Part shown: piece by piece, positions 39,201-45,815 of the stretch
Layout: each line of letters starts with the position of its first letter
Numbering within the stretch: the stretch's first letter is position 1
From: Lamellibrachia columna
Taxonomy: Eukaryota > Annelida > Polychaeta > Sabellida > Siboglinidae
Length of the DNA stretch: 64,000 bases
Reading direction: 5' to 3'
NCBI GenBank assembly: GCA_963662155.1
Contig: OY759267.1
Location: 20,468,438 to 20,532,437, forward strand
Notes under the pieces: generated by a model
Databases searched by the model: none
What the model saw: only the letters and a program-made list of their open reading frames with translations
Told to the model about the DNA's origin: nothing
Program-made: the position numbers and the translations under genes

Positions 39201-42153
39201 ATGTGGCTGTTCAGGCAGGGCAATAAATCAGACCATTGTCACTGATTGTTGGCAGCAGTTCACACGTGCATTCATTGCATTGACATGAATCAGTTTTGTC
39301 TTCATCACACGTGCCATTTTGAACAGGATGAGCGTGTCATGACGTAAATGACTAGTTTCATTGTAATCGGACCTGTAGTCCTACTGACATTTTACCATGC
39401 TTCCATTGACTGCAGATCGTCTTCCATTCAGGAACAAACGTTTCAACTTCAGCTATTTACAGTAGATTATCATATGTAAAACAGATACAACACTATATGA
39501 CTGCTCAACTCAAAGTGAAGCAAGATCACTTCTATTCATGTCATAACTGTGTTTTTTCAAAAGAAGTCTGAATCCCATTACCATGGAAGGCTACACAAAT
39601 TTACAGCACATACAACATGAAGATATTGGCAGTTAAAAAATGTAGGCACAAAACCATAAAAAAAAAGGTTTTTCGTTATCATTTACATGTAACATATTAT
39701 AACCATGGAATGAATGTATCAATGAGGAACCATGAAGAAAAAGTAGCTGACAGAGGACATGCTCCACATAACAAATGCATTCTGTGTAGGCATCCAAAAT
39801 GAGGCCGATTGCAATTTTCTGCGTGAATTATATTTTGGTTATAAAATACTTAAACATGCCCGGCACACAATGTTGCGTCCCACATCGCAATTATGATTTT
39901 ACAATCGGACATGTCCGATTACAATGAAACTAGTCATTTATGTCACAACACGCTCATCTTGTTCAAAATGGCACGTGTGATGATGACAGAACTGATTCAT
40001 GTCAATGCAACGAATGCACATGTGAAGTGCTGCCAACAATCAGCAACAGTTGCATGGTTCTGCCTTACAAAGAGCTTGTCCTTCCTTGTAAAAACAGACA
40101 TGTCACATACTGGACAGCTTTAGAAATAACATAGGGCAGATGCTTTTACTCCGTGCTGTTTTCAAAAGGGCTGACCCCCTGAATGACCTGGGGTGTGTGT
40201 CAATGTCATCCAAAAGAGTGTCCACAACAAAGCTTATTCAAATTTTTTAATAAATTATCTGCATACTTGAAAACTAAGGATCAACACTGCCCCGTGCGGA
40301 GACAGGCACCTACAATTCTTTATTATGTAAATAAAGGAAATCATAAACAACTGCAGTTGCACAATGCCTATGAACTGCCTTGGGCACCTGCCCGTATATT
40401 CACTCAGCTTCTTCACACAGATGTAATTATGCATGTGACTGAGAAGCTTGTACACACTGACTAAATGGTGGAATGGAATACTGCCAACTTCAAAGAAAAG
40501 ACATCTGAATATGCTGGTCTGGTGTGTTGATAATACCAAGTTACCAAAGCATTCTTCTGACACGAGTCACCGCCCTTAGACAGTAGGCAGGGTAAAAATT
40601 AAGAAACATTATAAAACAGTACACGGACACATCCTAATGTGTTATTTATAAATAACACATTAGGATGCAAGGGACTGGATTCAGTGCTATATAAGAATGA
40701 ACAGGTCTGCGAGGGACTATATAAGAATGAACAGGTCTGCCAGGGACTGGATACCGTGCTATATAAGAATGAACAGGTCTGCCAGGGACTGGATACAGTG
40801 CTATATAAGAATGAACAGGTCTGCCAGGGACTGGATACCGTGCTATATAAGGATGAACAGGTCTGCCAGGGACTAGATACAGTGCTATATAAGAGCATAC
40901 CTTTACCTTTTCTATTATTATGGCAATGTGAAGTCACTGTGGCATCACATCACTGTGGTGTCATCACTTCTCAAACCATACAATGTTAAAAAATTACAAT
41001 TACAGTCTGGCTTCAACAATAAAGTCAATACTGAAAGACCATCTAAAAAATAAAACAGTACCCGGGTTTTGGGGTATTTCACATACCTGTCTGATTGGGC
41101 TTGTAAGCAGCCCTATCTGTCTGAATAAAAACATATAAGTCTTTCCTGTCCAGCTGGATTTGCTTTGTAATTCTAAATGCGAGTCCAGTTTCCACAATGG
41201 ACCCATTATCCATCTTTGACGTCCCAGTCAAAGTCAGGGCGTATGACGATTCATTAGCAGTTGCTGGAATCTGTACATGGAATAACATGCCTTAAACAAA
41301 TATTGTTTTACAAAATGATTTTATTTATTATATTTTATTATAATTAATTTTATAGTAGTTTACGGGCGAGCAAAAATAGTCACATGAAAAAAGTCACGCA
41401 AATAAAGTCACAACATCTACTCGAAGACAATACTAAATACAAAGGTACAGTCGTGCACATCTTCACTGACACTTCAGCACAATATAATTTTTCGATTTAA
41501 TACTTACTTACTTATATTGTACAAAGAACTAGGCATATATTTTAAGTTATGACTTTACTTCCTGTTATTTTTTCCGTAACTTTTTCCTGTGACTTTATTT
41601 CCTACATTCTTCATTTGGGGCCCCAAATAACTTCCTGTGCTGACTACTGCTTGTATTACATTTTTTCTACATCTGATCAAAAATGCTCCTTAAGTATTGC
41701 AATTTTTTTTTTAAATACCTCAACCAACTACACTCTCCCAGATATCTCGTGTGGTTCCAGAAATCAACAAGGAAAACATGTAGATCAAAGCTCTAATGGA
41801 AACAACAACTAGCAACTGAACTGGAAGGAGATGTAATTCAATACCTTCAGGTCGATGATGCCAGTGTGCGTACCTGCAACACAAGAAACGACAACTGGAT
41901 TTCATCATCATCATTCACACTGCAGACTTTAGAACATTACAACATAGGTGAAAACTAATAAACAGCGATCAGAAAACATTATCTTCAAAACTCACCATTC
42001 TTGAAGAGAACTTCAGTATCTATTAAGGGTGTCTTGCCCTGTGTTGCTAATATTGCTTGCACAGAAAGGTCGTGAACCAGATCAAACACCTGAACAGTCA
42101 TATTCAATGACTGCCCAGCTGTCATCGACTCTGGACACATAATAAAGTATTTT
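132..42153 (-). CDS. Thioester-containing protein (alpha-2-macroglobulin/CD109/TEP family), 32 exons, partial at both ends
   Basis: Seen: minus-strand exons in transcript order are 41996..42153, 41845..41873, 41087..41270, 37887..37957, 36948..37005, 35938..36011, 35604..35640, 34395..34479, 33284..33407, 32813..33064, 31055..31273, 30347..30457, 29754..29816, 28585..28794, 23866..24015, 23582..23692, 22161..22203, 20478..21486, 19249..19366, 18234..18347, 15359..15454, 14995..15123, 11210..11351, 10750..10926, 8459..8540, 4859..5015, 4309..4383, 2647..2827, 1784..2007, 1054..1209, 834..899, 132..241. All have AG/GT borders and compatible phases, giving about 1,605 codons. Family landmarks occur in the expected order: YKPNQTVRFR, EYVLPKFDV, PDTITSW, RGEEF, GCGEQN, WLTAFV, GGFSATQ/DT. 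Known: these secreted or GPI-anchored proteins trap proteases or opsonise microbes through a Cys-Gln thioester. Inferred: an extracellular innate-immune role. The first exon (signal peptide) and the end of the receptor-binding domain are missing. CD109 versus TEP cannot be separated without the C-terminus. Confidence 0.93.
834..899 (-). CDS. TEP exon 31: CUB end (GTGFGLVQ)
   Basis: 22 codons, [20 protein letters not shown] plus VQ. It matches the conserved LP....V...G.G...Q strand. No Met, so a Met-initiated ORF search does not reveal it. Acceptor AAAACAG, donor GTGGGT. Confidence 0.88.
1054..1209 (-). CDS. TEP exon 30: end of thioester domain and second CUB half
   Basis: [20 protein letters not shown] to [15 protein letters not shown] follows GGF.STQ in the family. 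52 codons, phase 0 both sides. Confidence 0.94.
1784..2007 (-). CDS. TEP exon 29: end of thioester domain (GGFSATQ)
   Basis: [20 protein letters not shown] through [15 protein letters not shown] to [27 protein letters not shown] and GGF.STQ are family hallmarks. Acceptor CCCACAG. Confidence 0.95.
2028..2282 (-). mobile_element. SINE copy 1 (tRNA head missing)
   Basis: Shares the window's SINE body on the minus strand: pol-III-type tail with TATATAG near an ACCTTTAC end, and the block complementary to CACTTCACCCCCTGGCAGA. It stops before the tRNA-like head and abuts LINE-like sequence. Lies just upstream of exon 29's acceptor. Confidence 0.75.
2385..2545 (-). mobile_element. Decayed CR1-like LINE 3' fragment
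   Basis: Diverged match to the C-terminal coding part of the 46.4 to 49.2 kb LINE (stretch around CTCTAGTTCTACTATCTTC, complement of the SRTRGHE coding region). Confidence 0.6.
2647..2827 (-). CDS. TEP exon 28: thioester domain
   Basis: [20 protein letters not shown] through [18 protein letters not shown] to AIVINM. The Y.LAIV.YAL motif is typical of the alpha-alpha toroid. Donor GTAAGT. Confidence 0.92.
3042..3294. mobile_element. MITE with 22-bp inverted ends, rich in CCATGGTA palindromes
   Basis: Begins CCCTTATGAAAATATATCAT and ends with the reverse complement of the same text (one mismatch). The 250-bp interior is degenerate copies of ACCATGGTA-like palindromes. Probably a small non-autonomous DNA element. 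No target duplication is clear. Confidence 0.7.
4309..4383 (-). CDS. TEP exon 27: thioester domain
   Basis: 25 codons, [20 protein letters not shown] plus KDISG. The GG....LTAYVL motif is standard in the domain. Acceptor TTTCAG, donor GTGGGT. Confidence 0.92.
4859..5015 (-). CDS. TEP exon 26: thioester domain with candidate catalytic His
   Basis: Starts [20 protein letters not shown], then [19 protein letters not shown] and HVHDTFMQ. After splicing, WLTAFV is complete and the next exon begins GG. In C3-like members a His shortly before this GG pair (C3: His-x4-GG) catalyses transfer to hydroxyls. Here two His (4874..4876 and 4880..4882) precede it, with spacing longer by at least one residue. 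No in-frame ATG, so a Met-based ORF search misses it. Confidence 0.93.
5219..5431 (+). mobile_element. CR1-like LINE 3' end fragment
   Basis: Matches the 3' coding end and 3' UTR of the LINE at 46.4 to 49.3 kb (AACTAGAGGACACAAGG..., then CCAATGGCTTCCTTGTCCAC and CTTGTTAAATC tail). 5' truncated, as is usual for LINE insertions. Confidence 0.8.
5432..5840. other. Intron sequence without a recognised feature
   Basis: Within the intron between exons 26 and 25. A 45-bp segment around 5742..5786 recurs diverged at 5811..5856, running into the start of the next LINE. No coding signal seen. Confidence 0.5.
5841..7310 (+). mobile_element. 5'-truncated LINE, family B (reverse transcriptase)
   Basis: Coding at 5879..6778 shows RT motifs [32 protein letters not shown] and FFADD, then [11 protein letters not shown] and a C-terminal region with [17 protein letters not shown]. 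The remaining C-terminus is in another frame at 6788..7006, so at least one frameshift separates them. The 3' UTR (7007..7310) is shared with the inverted copy at 63285..64000. Endonuclease absent. A pseudogene copy inside a TEP intron. Confidence 0.88.
7524..7580. repeat. AT-rich microsatellite
   Basis: Runs of (AT)n and (ATAC)n near the SINE at 7.6 kb. Confidence 0.8.
7615..7935 (-). mobile_element. SINE copy 2, near full length
   Basis: On the minus strand the tRNA-like head is at about 7862..7935, with an A-box-like TGGCATAGTGGTT and a B box GGGTTCGAATCC. It is followed by the shared body and a tail with TATATAAC. Confidence 0.82.
7965..8430 (-). mobile_element. CR1-like LINE 3' end fragment, inverted
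   Basis: Minus strand matches the LINE C-terminal coding region ([24 protein letters not shown] text at 8215..8300) and the 3' UTR including the AACAAGAT tail at its left end. Confidence 0.8.
8459..8540 (-). CDS. TEP exon 25: thioester domain
   Basis: [20 protein letters not shown] then WDRSGSM and a split Trp codon. Matches the family's GYQ..L.Y...DGS.SAFG. Donor GTGGGT. Confidence 0.93.
9170..9500 (-). mobile_element. SINE copy 3, full length
   Basis: Same body as the other copies. The tRNA-like head at 9430..9500 on the minus strand starts GGGGTGTGATAACATACTGG. The B box is degraded (GTTTCAAATCC). Confidence 0.8.
9690..10371. repeat. 24-bp minisatellite, about 28 copies
   Basis: Unit TGTATCACATGCATGACCCCGCCC with variants: the left copies carry CATGCATGAC and most right copies CATGCACTAC. 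As 24 is a multiple of 3 and the unit lacks stops, long open frames appear on both strands. I regard them as non-coding: the array is inside a TEP intron (exons 25/24) without coding flanks. Confidence 0.92.
10750..10926 (-). CDS. TEP exon 24: thioester exon (GCGEQN)
   Basis: Encodes [20 protein letters not shown] then [24 protein letters not shown], ending EIMES. The reactive Cys-Gly-Glu-Gln core is at 10856..10867 (minus). In this family the Cys and Gln side chains form the beta-cysteinyl-gamma-glutamyl thioester. Acceptor GTTGTAG, donor GTAATA. Confidence 0.97.
11210..11351 (-). CDS. TEP exon 23: CUB segment (PEG... to VTAIG)
   Basis: [20 protein letters not shown] through [18 protein letters not shown]. 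It matches the conserved L.VEPEG and LP...V.GS....V..G stretch just before the thioester. The donor is GTAAGT. Confidence 0.93.
11540..11650 (+). mobile_element. SINE fragment (3' half)
   Basis: Plus-strand SINE body from CTTCTCAGATG to GTGCTATATAAG, 5' truncated. Confidence 0.7.
11741..13106. mobile_element. Non-autonomous hAT element with 8-bp target duplication (AATGATAT)
   Basis: Element 11749..13098 is flanked on both sides by AATGATAT. Terminal inverted repeats read TAGTGCCCTGCGCGGGCC at both ends. The subterminal regions (11755..11985, 12925..13090) are strongly GC-rich GGCCCAGGCCCGGCC arrays, while the middle is AT-rich. No transposase seen. An 8-bp duplication is the hAT hallmark. 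Confidence 0.9.
13412..14690. repeat. Direct repeat pair in intron 22
   Basis: About 85 bp around GTAAAAACAATCACAGTCAC at 13412..13495 recurs at 14600..14690. A MITE lies between them. Confidence 0.65.
13951..14245. mobile_element. MITE with about 48-bp imperfect inverted ends
   Basis: Starts GGGCCCGTATTCTCGAAAGA and ends with its reverse complement (CTTTCGAGAATATGGGCCC). 295 bp, no coding. Confidence 0.75.
14995..15123 (-). CDS. TEP exon 22: first CUB segment before the thioester domain
   Basis: 43 codons, [20 protein letters not shown] to [12 protein letters not shown]. The P..LG.I...V.A......D.V...L.VE pattern precedes the thioester domain in this family. Confidence 0.92.
15359..15454 (-). 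CDS. TEP exon 21: MG7-type segment
   Basis: 32 codons, [19 protein letters not shown] to DIVWIT. Phase 0. The acceptor end is duplicated in the upstream intron at 15790..15834. Confidence 0.85.
15790..15834 (-). pseudogene. Duplicated fragment of TEP exon 21 with its acceptor
   Basis: 45 bp nearly identical to 15434..15478: the first 21 exon bases, the CAG acceptor and 22 intron bases. It sits 330 bp upstream in the same intron. Confidence 0.85.
16030..16318. repeat. 34-bp minisatellite, about 8.5 copies
   Basis: Near-perfect tandem copies of GAGGCTTTCATGAAGCAGGG followed by GGTATGACTCCCAG. Intronic. Confidence 0.95.
16319..17227. other. Intron sequence without a recognised feature
   Basis: AT-rich intron 20 sequence. 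No coding, repeat or RNA signal that I can support. Confidence 0.5.
17228..17700 (+). pseudogene. Pogo/Tigger-like transposase C-terminal relic
   Basis: Frames around 17385..17510 give [20 protein letters not shown] then DGTDDDIMF, resembling the end of pogo/Tigger DDE transposases (W..IP...I..SF.KC.ISN..DG.ED). Preceding residues are in a different frame. No catalytic core remains. A GCACCCCAACTTTG stretch at 17875..17895 may be part of the element's end. Confidence 0.65.
18234..18347 (-). CDS. TEP exon 20: segment after [14 protein letters not shown]
   Basis: 38 codons, [20 protein letters not shown] through [11 protein letters not shown]. It matches the conserved PFF..L.LPYS..RGE....V.NYL motif. 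Phase 0 on both sides, donor GTGGGT. Confidence 0.95.
19163..19246. repeat. 31-bp tandem repeat (2.5 copies) touching exon 19's donor
   Basis: AACCCTCATCCCATGATTGT... occurs twice; a third partial copy runs into the donor site of exon 19 (boundary 19248/19249). Confidence 0.85.
19249..19366 (-). CDS. TEP exon 19: post-bait segment (PDTITSW)
   Basis: Contains [20 protein letters not shown] and [17 protein letters not shown] and GLG are near-invariant in the family. The first base joins GG from exon 18 to make Gly. Confidence 0.95.
20210..20440. repeat. ACC/CCG-rich simple sequence next to exon 18
   Basis: Imperfect trinucleotide tract (CCACCACCG, ACCAACAACACC) in intron 18, just past the collagen-like exon's donor. 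Reads as poly-Pro/Thr or poly-Trp/Gly/Leu in various frames; not coding. Confidence 0.8.
20478..21486 (-). CDS. TEP exon 18: collagen-like bait-region exon ending in FPETWLW
   Basis: 1,009 nt (2 + 335 codons + 2), fully open between acceptor CTTGCAG and donor GTATGTG. After [11 protein letters not shown] come about 97 triplets with Gly at most third positions (units such as [12 protein letters not shown]), interrupted where Gly is replaced by D, S, R, C, Y or N. A unique stretch then holds basic residues, a CC pair and FPETWLWLD, the family landmark right after the bait. The repeat unit is 36 bp (12 residues), about 23 copies. Pro falls in X, not Y; Y is mostly Thr, Gln or Met, so prolyl-4-hydroxylation would be scarce. 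Inferred: a collagen-like linker or bait. Triple-helix formation is unproven. Confidence 0.88.
22161..22203 (-). CDS. TEP exon 17: segment immediately before the bait region
   Basis: 14 codons, [14 protein letters not shown], plus G. It matches the family's AG..VFTN segment that precedes the bait. The donor GTGAGT leads in phase 1 into the collagen-like exon. Confidence 0.85.
22272..22545 (-). mobile_element. SINE copy 4
   Basis: Minus-strand copy of the same SINE. The B-box region GGGTTCGAATCC is at about 22506..22517; the A-box end is lost in an A-rich tract (22545..22760). Confidence 0.78.
23582..23692 (-). CDS. TEP exon 16: MG6
   Basis: 37 codons, [15 protein letters not shown] through SFEIFK, with two Cys. 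It leads directly into the pre-bait segment. The acceptor is ATTTGTAG and the donor GTCAGT. Confidence 0.85.
23866..24015 (-). CDS. TEP exon 15: MG6
   Basis: 50 codons containing [20 protein letters not shown] and [18 protein letters not shown]. The S.V.LLAVD..V.LLK.GNDI motif is diagnostic for MG6 of this family. Confidence 0.93.
24905..26205. mobile_element. Nested element with GGACATTTGGCCAA-type inverted ends
   Basis: Left end (24915..25025) carries GGCCAATGGACATCTGGCCA and GTACATGGGGGACATTTCGCC. Right end (26122..26205) has the inverted equivalents. Probably a fold-back-like DNA element inserted in the hAT element; borders approximate. Confidence 0.7.
25039..25780. repeat. 80-bp minisatellite, about 9 copies
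   Basis: Unit AGAGTGGCTTCTCTTATTTC... ending ATGTTGTACATCTGGATG, with some copies lacking AA before GTTATAA. Nested in the inverted-end element. Confidence 0.93.
27095..27872. repeat. Diverged direct repeat (about 190 bp, two copies)
   Basis: 27095..27288 and 27686..27872 share long stretches such as TGCCAATTACCAACCTTTAT and GCCACAATAAATGT. Between them a 65-bp unit with GCATTGTAT is repeated twice. Confidence 0.8.
28585..28794 (-). CDS. TEP exon 14: MG5/MG6
   Basis: 70 codons, [17 protein letters not shown] through [16 protein letters not shown] to GLFTNNE. The acceptor TTTGTAG and the first about 14 exon bases recur eight times in the adjacent intron minisatellite. Confidence 0.88.
28781..29645. 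repeat. About 69-bp minisatellite carrying copies of exon 14's acceptor, split by a SINE
   Basis: Three copies at 28781..28990 and five at 29297..29645. Each begins with CCCTGGCTGAGGATCTACAA or a close variant, i.e. the first about 14 bases of exon 14 and its TTTGTAG acceptor (minus strand). Confidence 0.9.
28994..29296 (+). mobile_element. SINE copy 5, full length
   Basis: tRNA-like head GTGTGGTAGCATAGCAGTTA with B box GGGTTCGAATCC at 29046..29057, then the body, TATATAAG and a (CCTTTA)n-like end. It interrupts the 69-bp array, so it inserted after the array expanded. Confidence 0.88.
29754..29816 (-). CDS. TEP exon 13: MG5
   Basis: 21 codons, [20 protein letters not shown] plus Val. The acceptor is CTTTCAG and the donor GTAAGT, phase 0 on both sides. 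Confidence 0.8.
30347..30457 (-). CDS. TEP exon 12: MG5
   Basis: 37 codons beginning [15 protein letters not shown] and ending [10 protein letters not shown]. The acceptor is CTTGCAG and the donor GTGAGT, phase 0 on both sides. Confidence 0.82.
30690..30770 (-). mobile_element. CR1-like LINE 3' UTR fragment
   Basis: Complement of the LINE tail: AAGATTTAACAAGATTTCCA then ATGGACAGGGAAGCC. Confidence 0.65.
31055..31273 (-). CDS. TEP exon 11: MG4/MG5
   Basis: Starts [18 protein letters not shown] and ends [10 protein letters not shown]. The left border is ambiguous by 6 bases: donor GTTGGT gives 31055 and donor GTCATC gives 31049. Both keep phase 0. Confidence 0.8.
31274..32812. other. Large intron without a recognised element
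   Basis: AT-rich intron between exons 11 and 10. A short decayed repeat (31315..31415) resembles 2540..2630 and 13140..13250. Nothing else supported. Confidence 0.5.
32813..33064 (-). CDS. TEP exon 10: MG3/MG4
   Basis: 84 codons from [11 protein letters not shown] to [11 protein letters not shown]. The FKPGL.Y.G. motif marks MG4. There are two N-glycosylation sequons, NST and NVT. The donor is GTGAGTGC. Confidence 0.9.
33284..33407 (-). CDS. TEP exon 9: MG3
   Basis: Opens [17 protein letters not shown], completing the family's AKYTYGKPVKG motif, here with Cys and Arg variants. It ends KITIHD before donor GTAAGT. Confidence 0.9.
33607..33948. mobile_element. 342-bp MITE with about 50-bp inverted ends
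   Basis: Left end CCAACAGTTTAAACACCTGT..., right end its reverse complement, with TTTCCAAGATGGCTTCT in both arms. Intronic (exons 9/8). Confidence 0.8.
34125..34350 (-). mobile_element. LINE C-terminal fragment (family C)
   Basis: Minus frames give [18 protein letters not shown] and [16 protein letters not shown], the C-terminal text typical of one LINE RT group and shared with 51.1 to 52.3 kb. Confidence 0.7.
34395..34479 (-). CDS. TEP exon 8: MG3
   Basis: [20 protein letters not shown] and then LTINIRA; the final AA joins G to make Lys. The acceptor is GTTGTAG and the donor GTAAGT. Confidence 0.92.
34480..35603. other. Intron without a recognised element
   Basis: AT-rich intron between exons 8 and 7. 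No coding or repeat signal recognised. Confidence 0.5.
35604..35640 (-). CDS. TEP exon 7: MG3 start
   Basis: Twelve codons, [12 protein letters not shown], plus G. Joined to exon 8 this gives TFTVSEYVLPKFDV, the most recognisable MG3 signature of the family. The donor is GTGAGT. Confidence 0.92.
35938..36011 (-). CDS. TEP exon 6: MG2 end
   Basis: Encodes [19 protein letters not shown] and SVKAR, matching the family motif F.LS..P.LG.WKI. The donor GTTGGT is weak but in the right phase for exon 7. Confidence 0.85.
36879..36965. repeat. 33-bp tandem triplication of exon 5's end plus donor
   Basis: Three copies of CTTACCATGATGGCTGGGGT + TTTGAAGCAGTGA-like units. The rightmost contains the real exon 5 end and GTAAG donor; the other two provide decoy donors. 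Confidence 0.9.
36948..37005 (-). CDS. TEP exon 5: MG2
   Basis: [19 protein letters not shown] plus one base. The acceptor is TTTGACAG and the donor GTAAGT. The last about 17 exon bases plus the donor are present in three tandem copies (see the repeat at 36879..36965). Confidence 0.85.
37006..37886. other. Intron without a recognised element
   Basis: Between exons 5 and 4. Nothing recognised. Confidence 0.5.
37887..37957 (-). CDS. TEP exon 4: MG2
   Basis: Two bases plus 23 codons, [19 protein letters not shown] and then IDLI. The acceptor is GTCACAG and the donor GTGAGTGC. It continues the MG2 strand after YKPNQTV. Confidence 0.88.
38503..38690. repeat. Duplicated SINE-tail-like unit
   Basis: GGTTGATGGAATGAGCTGGT... 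TATAAAGTG(T/C)TTTGAGTGGT occurs twice, resembling SINE/LINE tails ending TATATAAATAAAT. Confidence 0.65.
39241..40043. repeat. Long inverted repeat (arms about 130 bp, spacer about 540 bp)
   Basis: 39241..39371 is closely complementary to 39914..40043 (shared blocks ACACGTGCCATTTTGAACA, GACTAGTTTCATTGTAATCGG on one strand). May be a fold-back element or inverted duplication. Confidence 0.8.
40630..40667. repeat. Perfect 38-bp palindrome
   Basis: Arms of 19 bp (CATCCTAATGTGTTATTTA and its exact complement) with no spacer, immediately left of the SINE-derived array. Confidence 0.95.
40673..40915 (+). repeat. 42-bp tandem array derived from the SINE tail
   Basis: About five copies of ACTGGATACCGTGCTATATA-AGAATGAACAGGTCTGCCAGGG. 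Both halves occur in the SINE body and tail; the intervening body is deleted. Ends with the SINE's CATACCTTTACCTTT terminus. Confidence 0.85.
41087..41270 (-). CDS. TEP exon 3: MG1 end and MG2 start
   Basis: Encodes [16 protein letters not shown] and later [15 protein letters not shown], the diagnostic MG2 opening (family: F.QTDK.IYKPGQTV). It ends in phase 1, and the next exon completes Val and gives [13 protein letters not shown]. Confidence 0.92.
41845..41873 (-). CDS. TEP exon 2 (29-nt micro-exon), MG1
   Basis: GT plus nine codons, THTGIIDLK. The acceptor is GTTGCAG and the donor GTATTG. Phases join exon 1 (G|GT = Gly) to exon 3, producing the expected MG1 text running into [12 protein letters not shown]. 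It is very short and easy for gene finders to miss. Confidence 0.75.
41996..42153 (-). CDS. TEP exon 1 of those seen: MG1 N-terminal half
   Basis: One base completes a codon from an unseen upstream exon. Then come 52 codons starting [10 protein letters not shown], matching the family's first macroglobulin strand, and one base G. The acceptor is TTTTGTAG and the donor GTGAGT. The signal peptide must lie upstream on the minus strand (right of 42153). I could not identify it. Confidence 0.85.
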
Positions 42154-43314
42154 CTACAAAACAGAAACACAACAAACAATTATGGCACCTGTACAAAACA
42201 CCAATTGCTAAACCTCGAGAATTCACACTGTGGTGACATTTTTTGATAAACTTTATGTTAATTAGCAAAACTTGAAATCGTAAATGAATTTGTCTGCACA
42301 TTTGTTCCACGAAAGGAAGGAAGAATTCTTTTTAAGGAATACTCATACAATCACCTGTGTAAAAACATGAATTATGCTAAAACAATACCTTTGCAAACCA
42401 ATTTTAAAAAAGCTGTTCCAAATTGATAACCTAATTAAAAAAGTAATCACTTACACCCAAGCAAAATGCATTTCAAAATGTAGTTAATTAAAACATATTT
42501 AGACGGTCAATATATTAGAATAGTTTTTACTATATAACATAATTTTACTATAAAAATGTTCAGACTGTACTTTTAATAAATTAATATGACTATGCTCAAC
42601 ATTTTCAGTTATTTATCACTGCACAAGTAATATTTCCTTAAATGCTAAAATAAAGGGATATCAAGATTTAACTTACCTTTTAATAATCTATAACAAGGCT
42701 GAAATTTAGCATCTTCTAATACTGTTTTAGTATAGTCATGACTACCTAATTTTCCATGTATAACATGCCCCCAAGTACAATATGCACCCCGACTTTTTGC
42801 TCAAATTTGACAGAATTTCTATTTTACCATGTGTAATACGCATCCCACCTTTTTAGCATCAACCCCCGATTTCCCCAATTCCAATAGTTTGAATGAAGTA
42901 TTGTTTAGTGTCCCCGACAACAATTTTGTTTAGCTTGGTTACCATGTATGAAACACACCTGGATTTTTAAGCAAAGGCCAGAACAGGGATTTCAAAGTCC
43001 TTATGGTGAGAGGCCACTGTATATCCATTAGGATTATCATATAGTGTTTCACTTTCAATCAAAGGCTGAGAAAATATGCTAAAGTATAACTTGACAATTT
43101 TTAGTGAAACTAGGGCCATATGAAATAATCACACAATGGTTGCCCCAGGTTCAATTCTGGAAGACCTACTCATTTCGCTGTTGTAATCCTGATCCTTGTC
43201 CTGAAGTCAACATCCCAACTAATCCCGCCAGGAGTAGGTAGGGAGCGGTAGTCACTATCCACCGTTCCATCGCTGATTTGGGAAATATGACCTATGGCTA
43301 TGAAACAGTAGGGG
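42154..43314. other. Upstream of the first exon seen; no exon recognised
   Basis: AT-rich. A tract at 42755..42980 with CCATGTGTAATACGCATCCC resembles terminal sequence of a pogo-like DNA element. The signal-peptide exon may lie here or further right. Confidence 0.4.
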
Positions 43315-44060
43315 AAGGCAGTGTTAGTTGAGCCTCTGGGTTAGTTGAGCCACCCGTGTTTCCCAGGAAACTACAGCAGCGATAGCTACATCATACCAGC
43401 CAGTGATTGAACGTTATTAGAACATGATCGATGTACAGTGCCATTTGTCACAACGGTCAGAAATTGTGAGTGAAAAGTATGTTTTCTGATGTTTTTAAAA
43501 ACTTTTTGTGATCGTGATTAATGGCTGCTGTGTAAACTATCAATGCATGTAATGAGACGTTATTGTCTGTGCATCTACAAATGGTTTAACTATGCACAAA
43601 GTCAAAGAAGATTATTTACATAACTTCACGCATTAATGAGAAGTTAATTAAAACAGCTTAATTGTCAAAACAGGACTAGTTGAGCCACCCAAAGTCCAAG
43701 GGAAATATTAGCAGTTAGTTACACTGGTTGCGATTGGCCTATAAGTCTATATTAATTGTGTCGACTTATTAATTAAGTACATAGACTTGTCAGAGACGTG
43801 TTGTACCAAATGGGTAGATGTGTTAGCTGAGTTGTTATTAAATGTTAGGACAAGATCTATCATCTATGTAAATTATACAAATAACGTGTACTACAGTACT
43901 TAACTCATGCTACATTGACTGTAGATCAATTTACCCAACACCAAGTGTTAGTTGAGACAACTTACCAACCCTATTTGAATCAGCTGCATATAATTATCTA
44001 TGCATACTAGATAGGCCTATATTATGTTGGTATAAAATAATCTACTAATAATCATAATTT
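43315..44060. repeat. Dispersed repeat (TTAGTTGAGCC family), copy 1
   Basis: 43561..44047 matches 53335..53811 closely. The left end (AAGGCAGTGTTAGTTGAGCC) recurs at 53175, 54290 and, inverted, near 61615. Likely a DNA transposon or its derivative; class not determined. Confidence 0.75.
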
Positions 44061-44317
44061 ATATGAGTAAAAACAGTTGAGTTATGAATATAATTGTTAC
44101 CAAGGATGGGTATGTGGCTTTTAAAAGTATTGTAAATACTTCCAATACAGTTTGCAGACAAACTAAGACACGAACGCCAACAAAAATGGCGCGATCAATC
44201 CAACTCCACTTCTGCGCAGCCGGCCTTACGCACAACTATTACCGTATATACCAAATTGTCAATCGGCGCTCAGAAGGCCGGTTTACATGAACGAGTCAAG
44301 TCACCACAAGATCTAAG

Positions 44318-45590
<1,273 letters not shown>

Positions 45591-45736
45591 CACAATGTAG
45601 GCCCTACACACATCTACAATGCACAATAAATGTGAGGGCCTATTGCCAGCCACATAAAAGTCACGGGGTCACATCAAAGTCACACGGGTCACACTTTTCT
45701 TTTCCTCTTCTTCTTCTTCTTTCGAATGGACAGAGC

Positions 45737-45815
45737 AGCATATAGCTATACTCATATAGCTATACTCATATAGCTATACTCATATAGCTATACTCATATA
45801 GCTATACTCATATAC
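45737..45815. repeat. 14-bp tandem repeat
   Basis: Six copies of CATATAGCTATACT. Confidence 0.92.
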
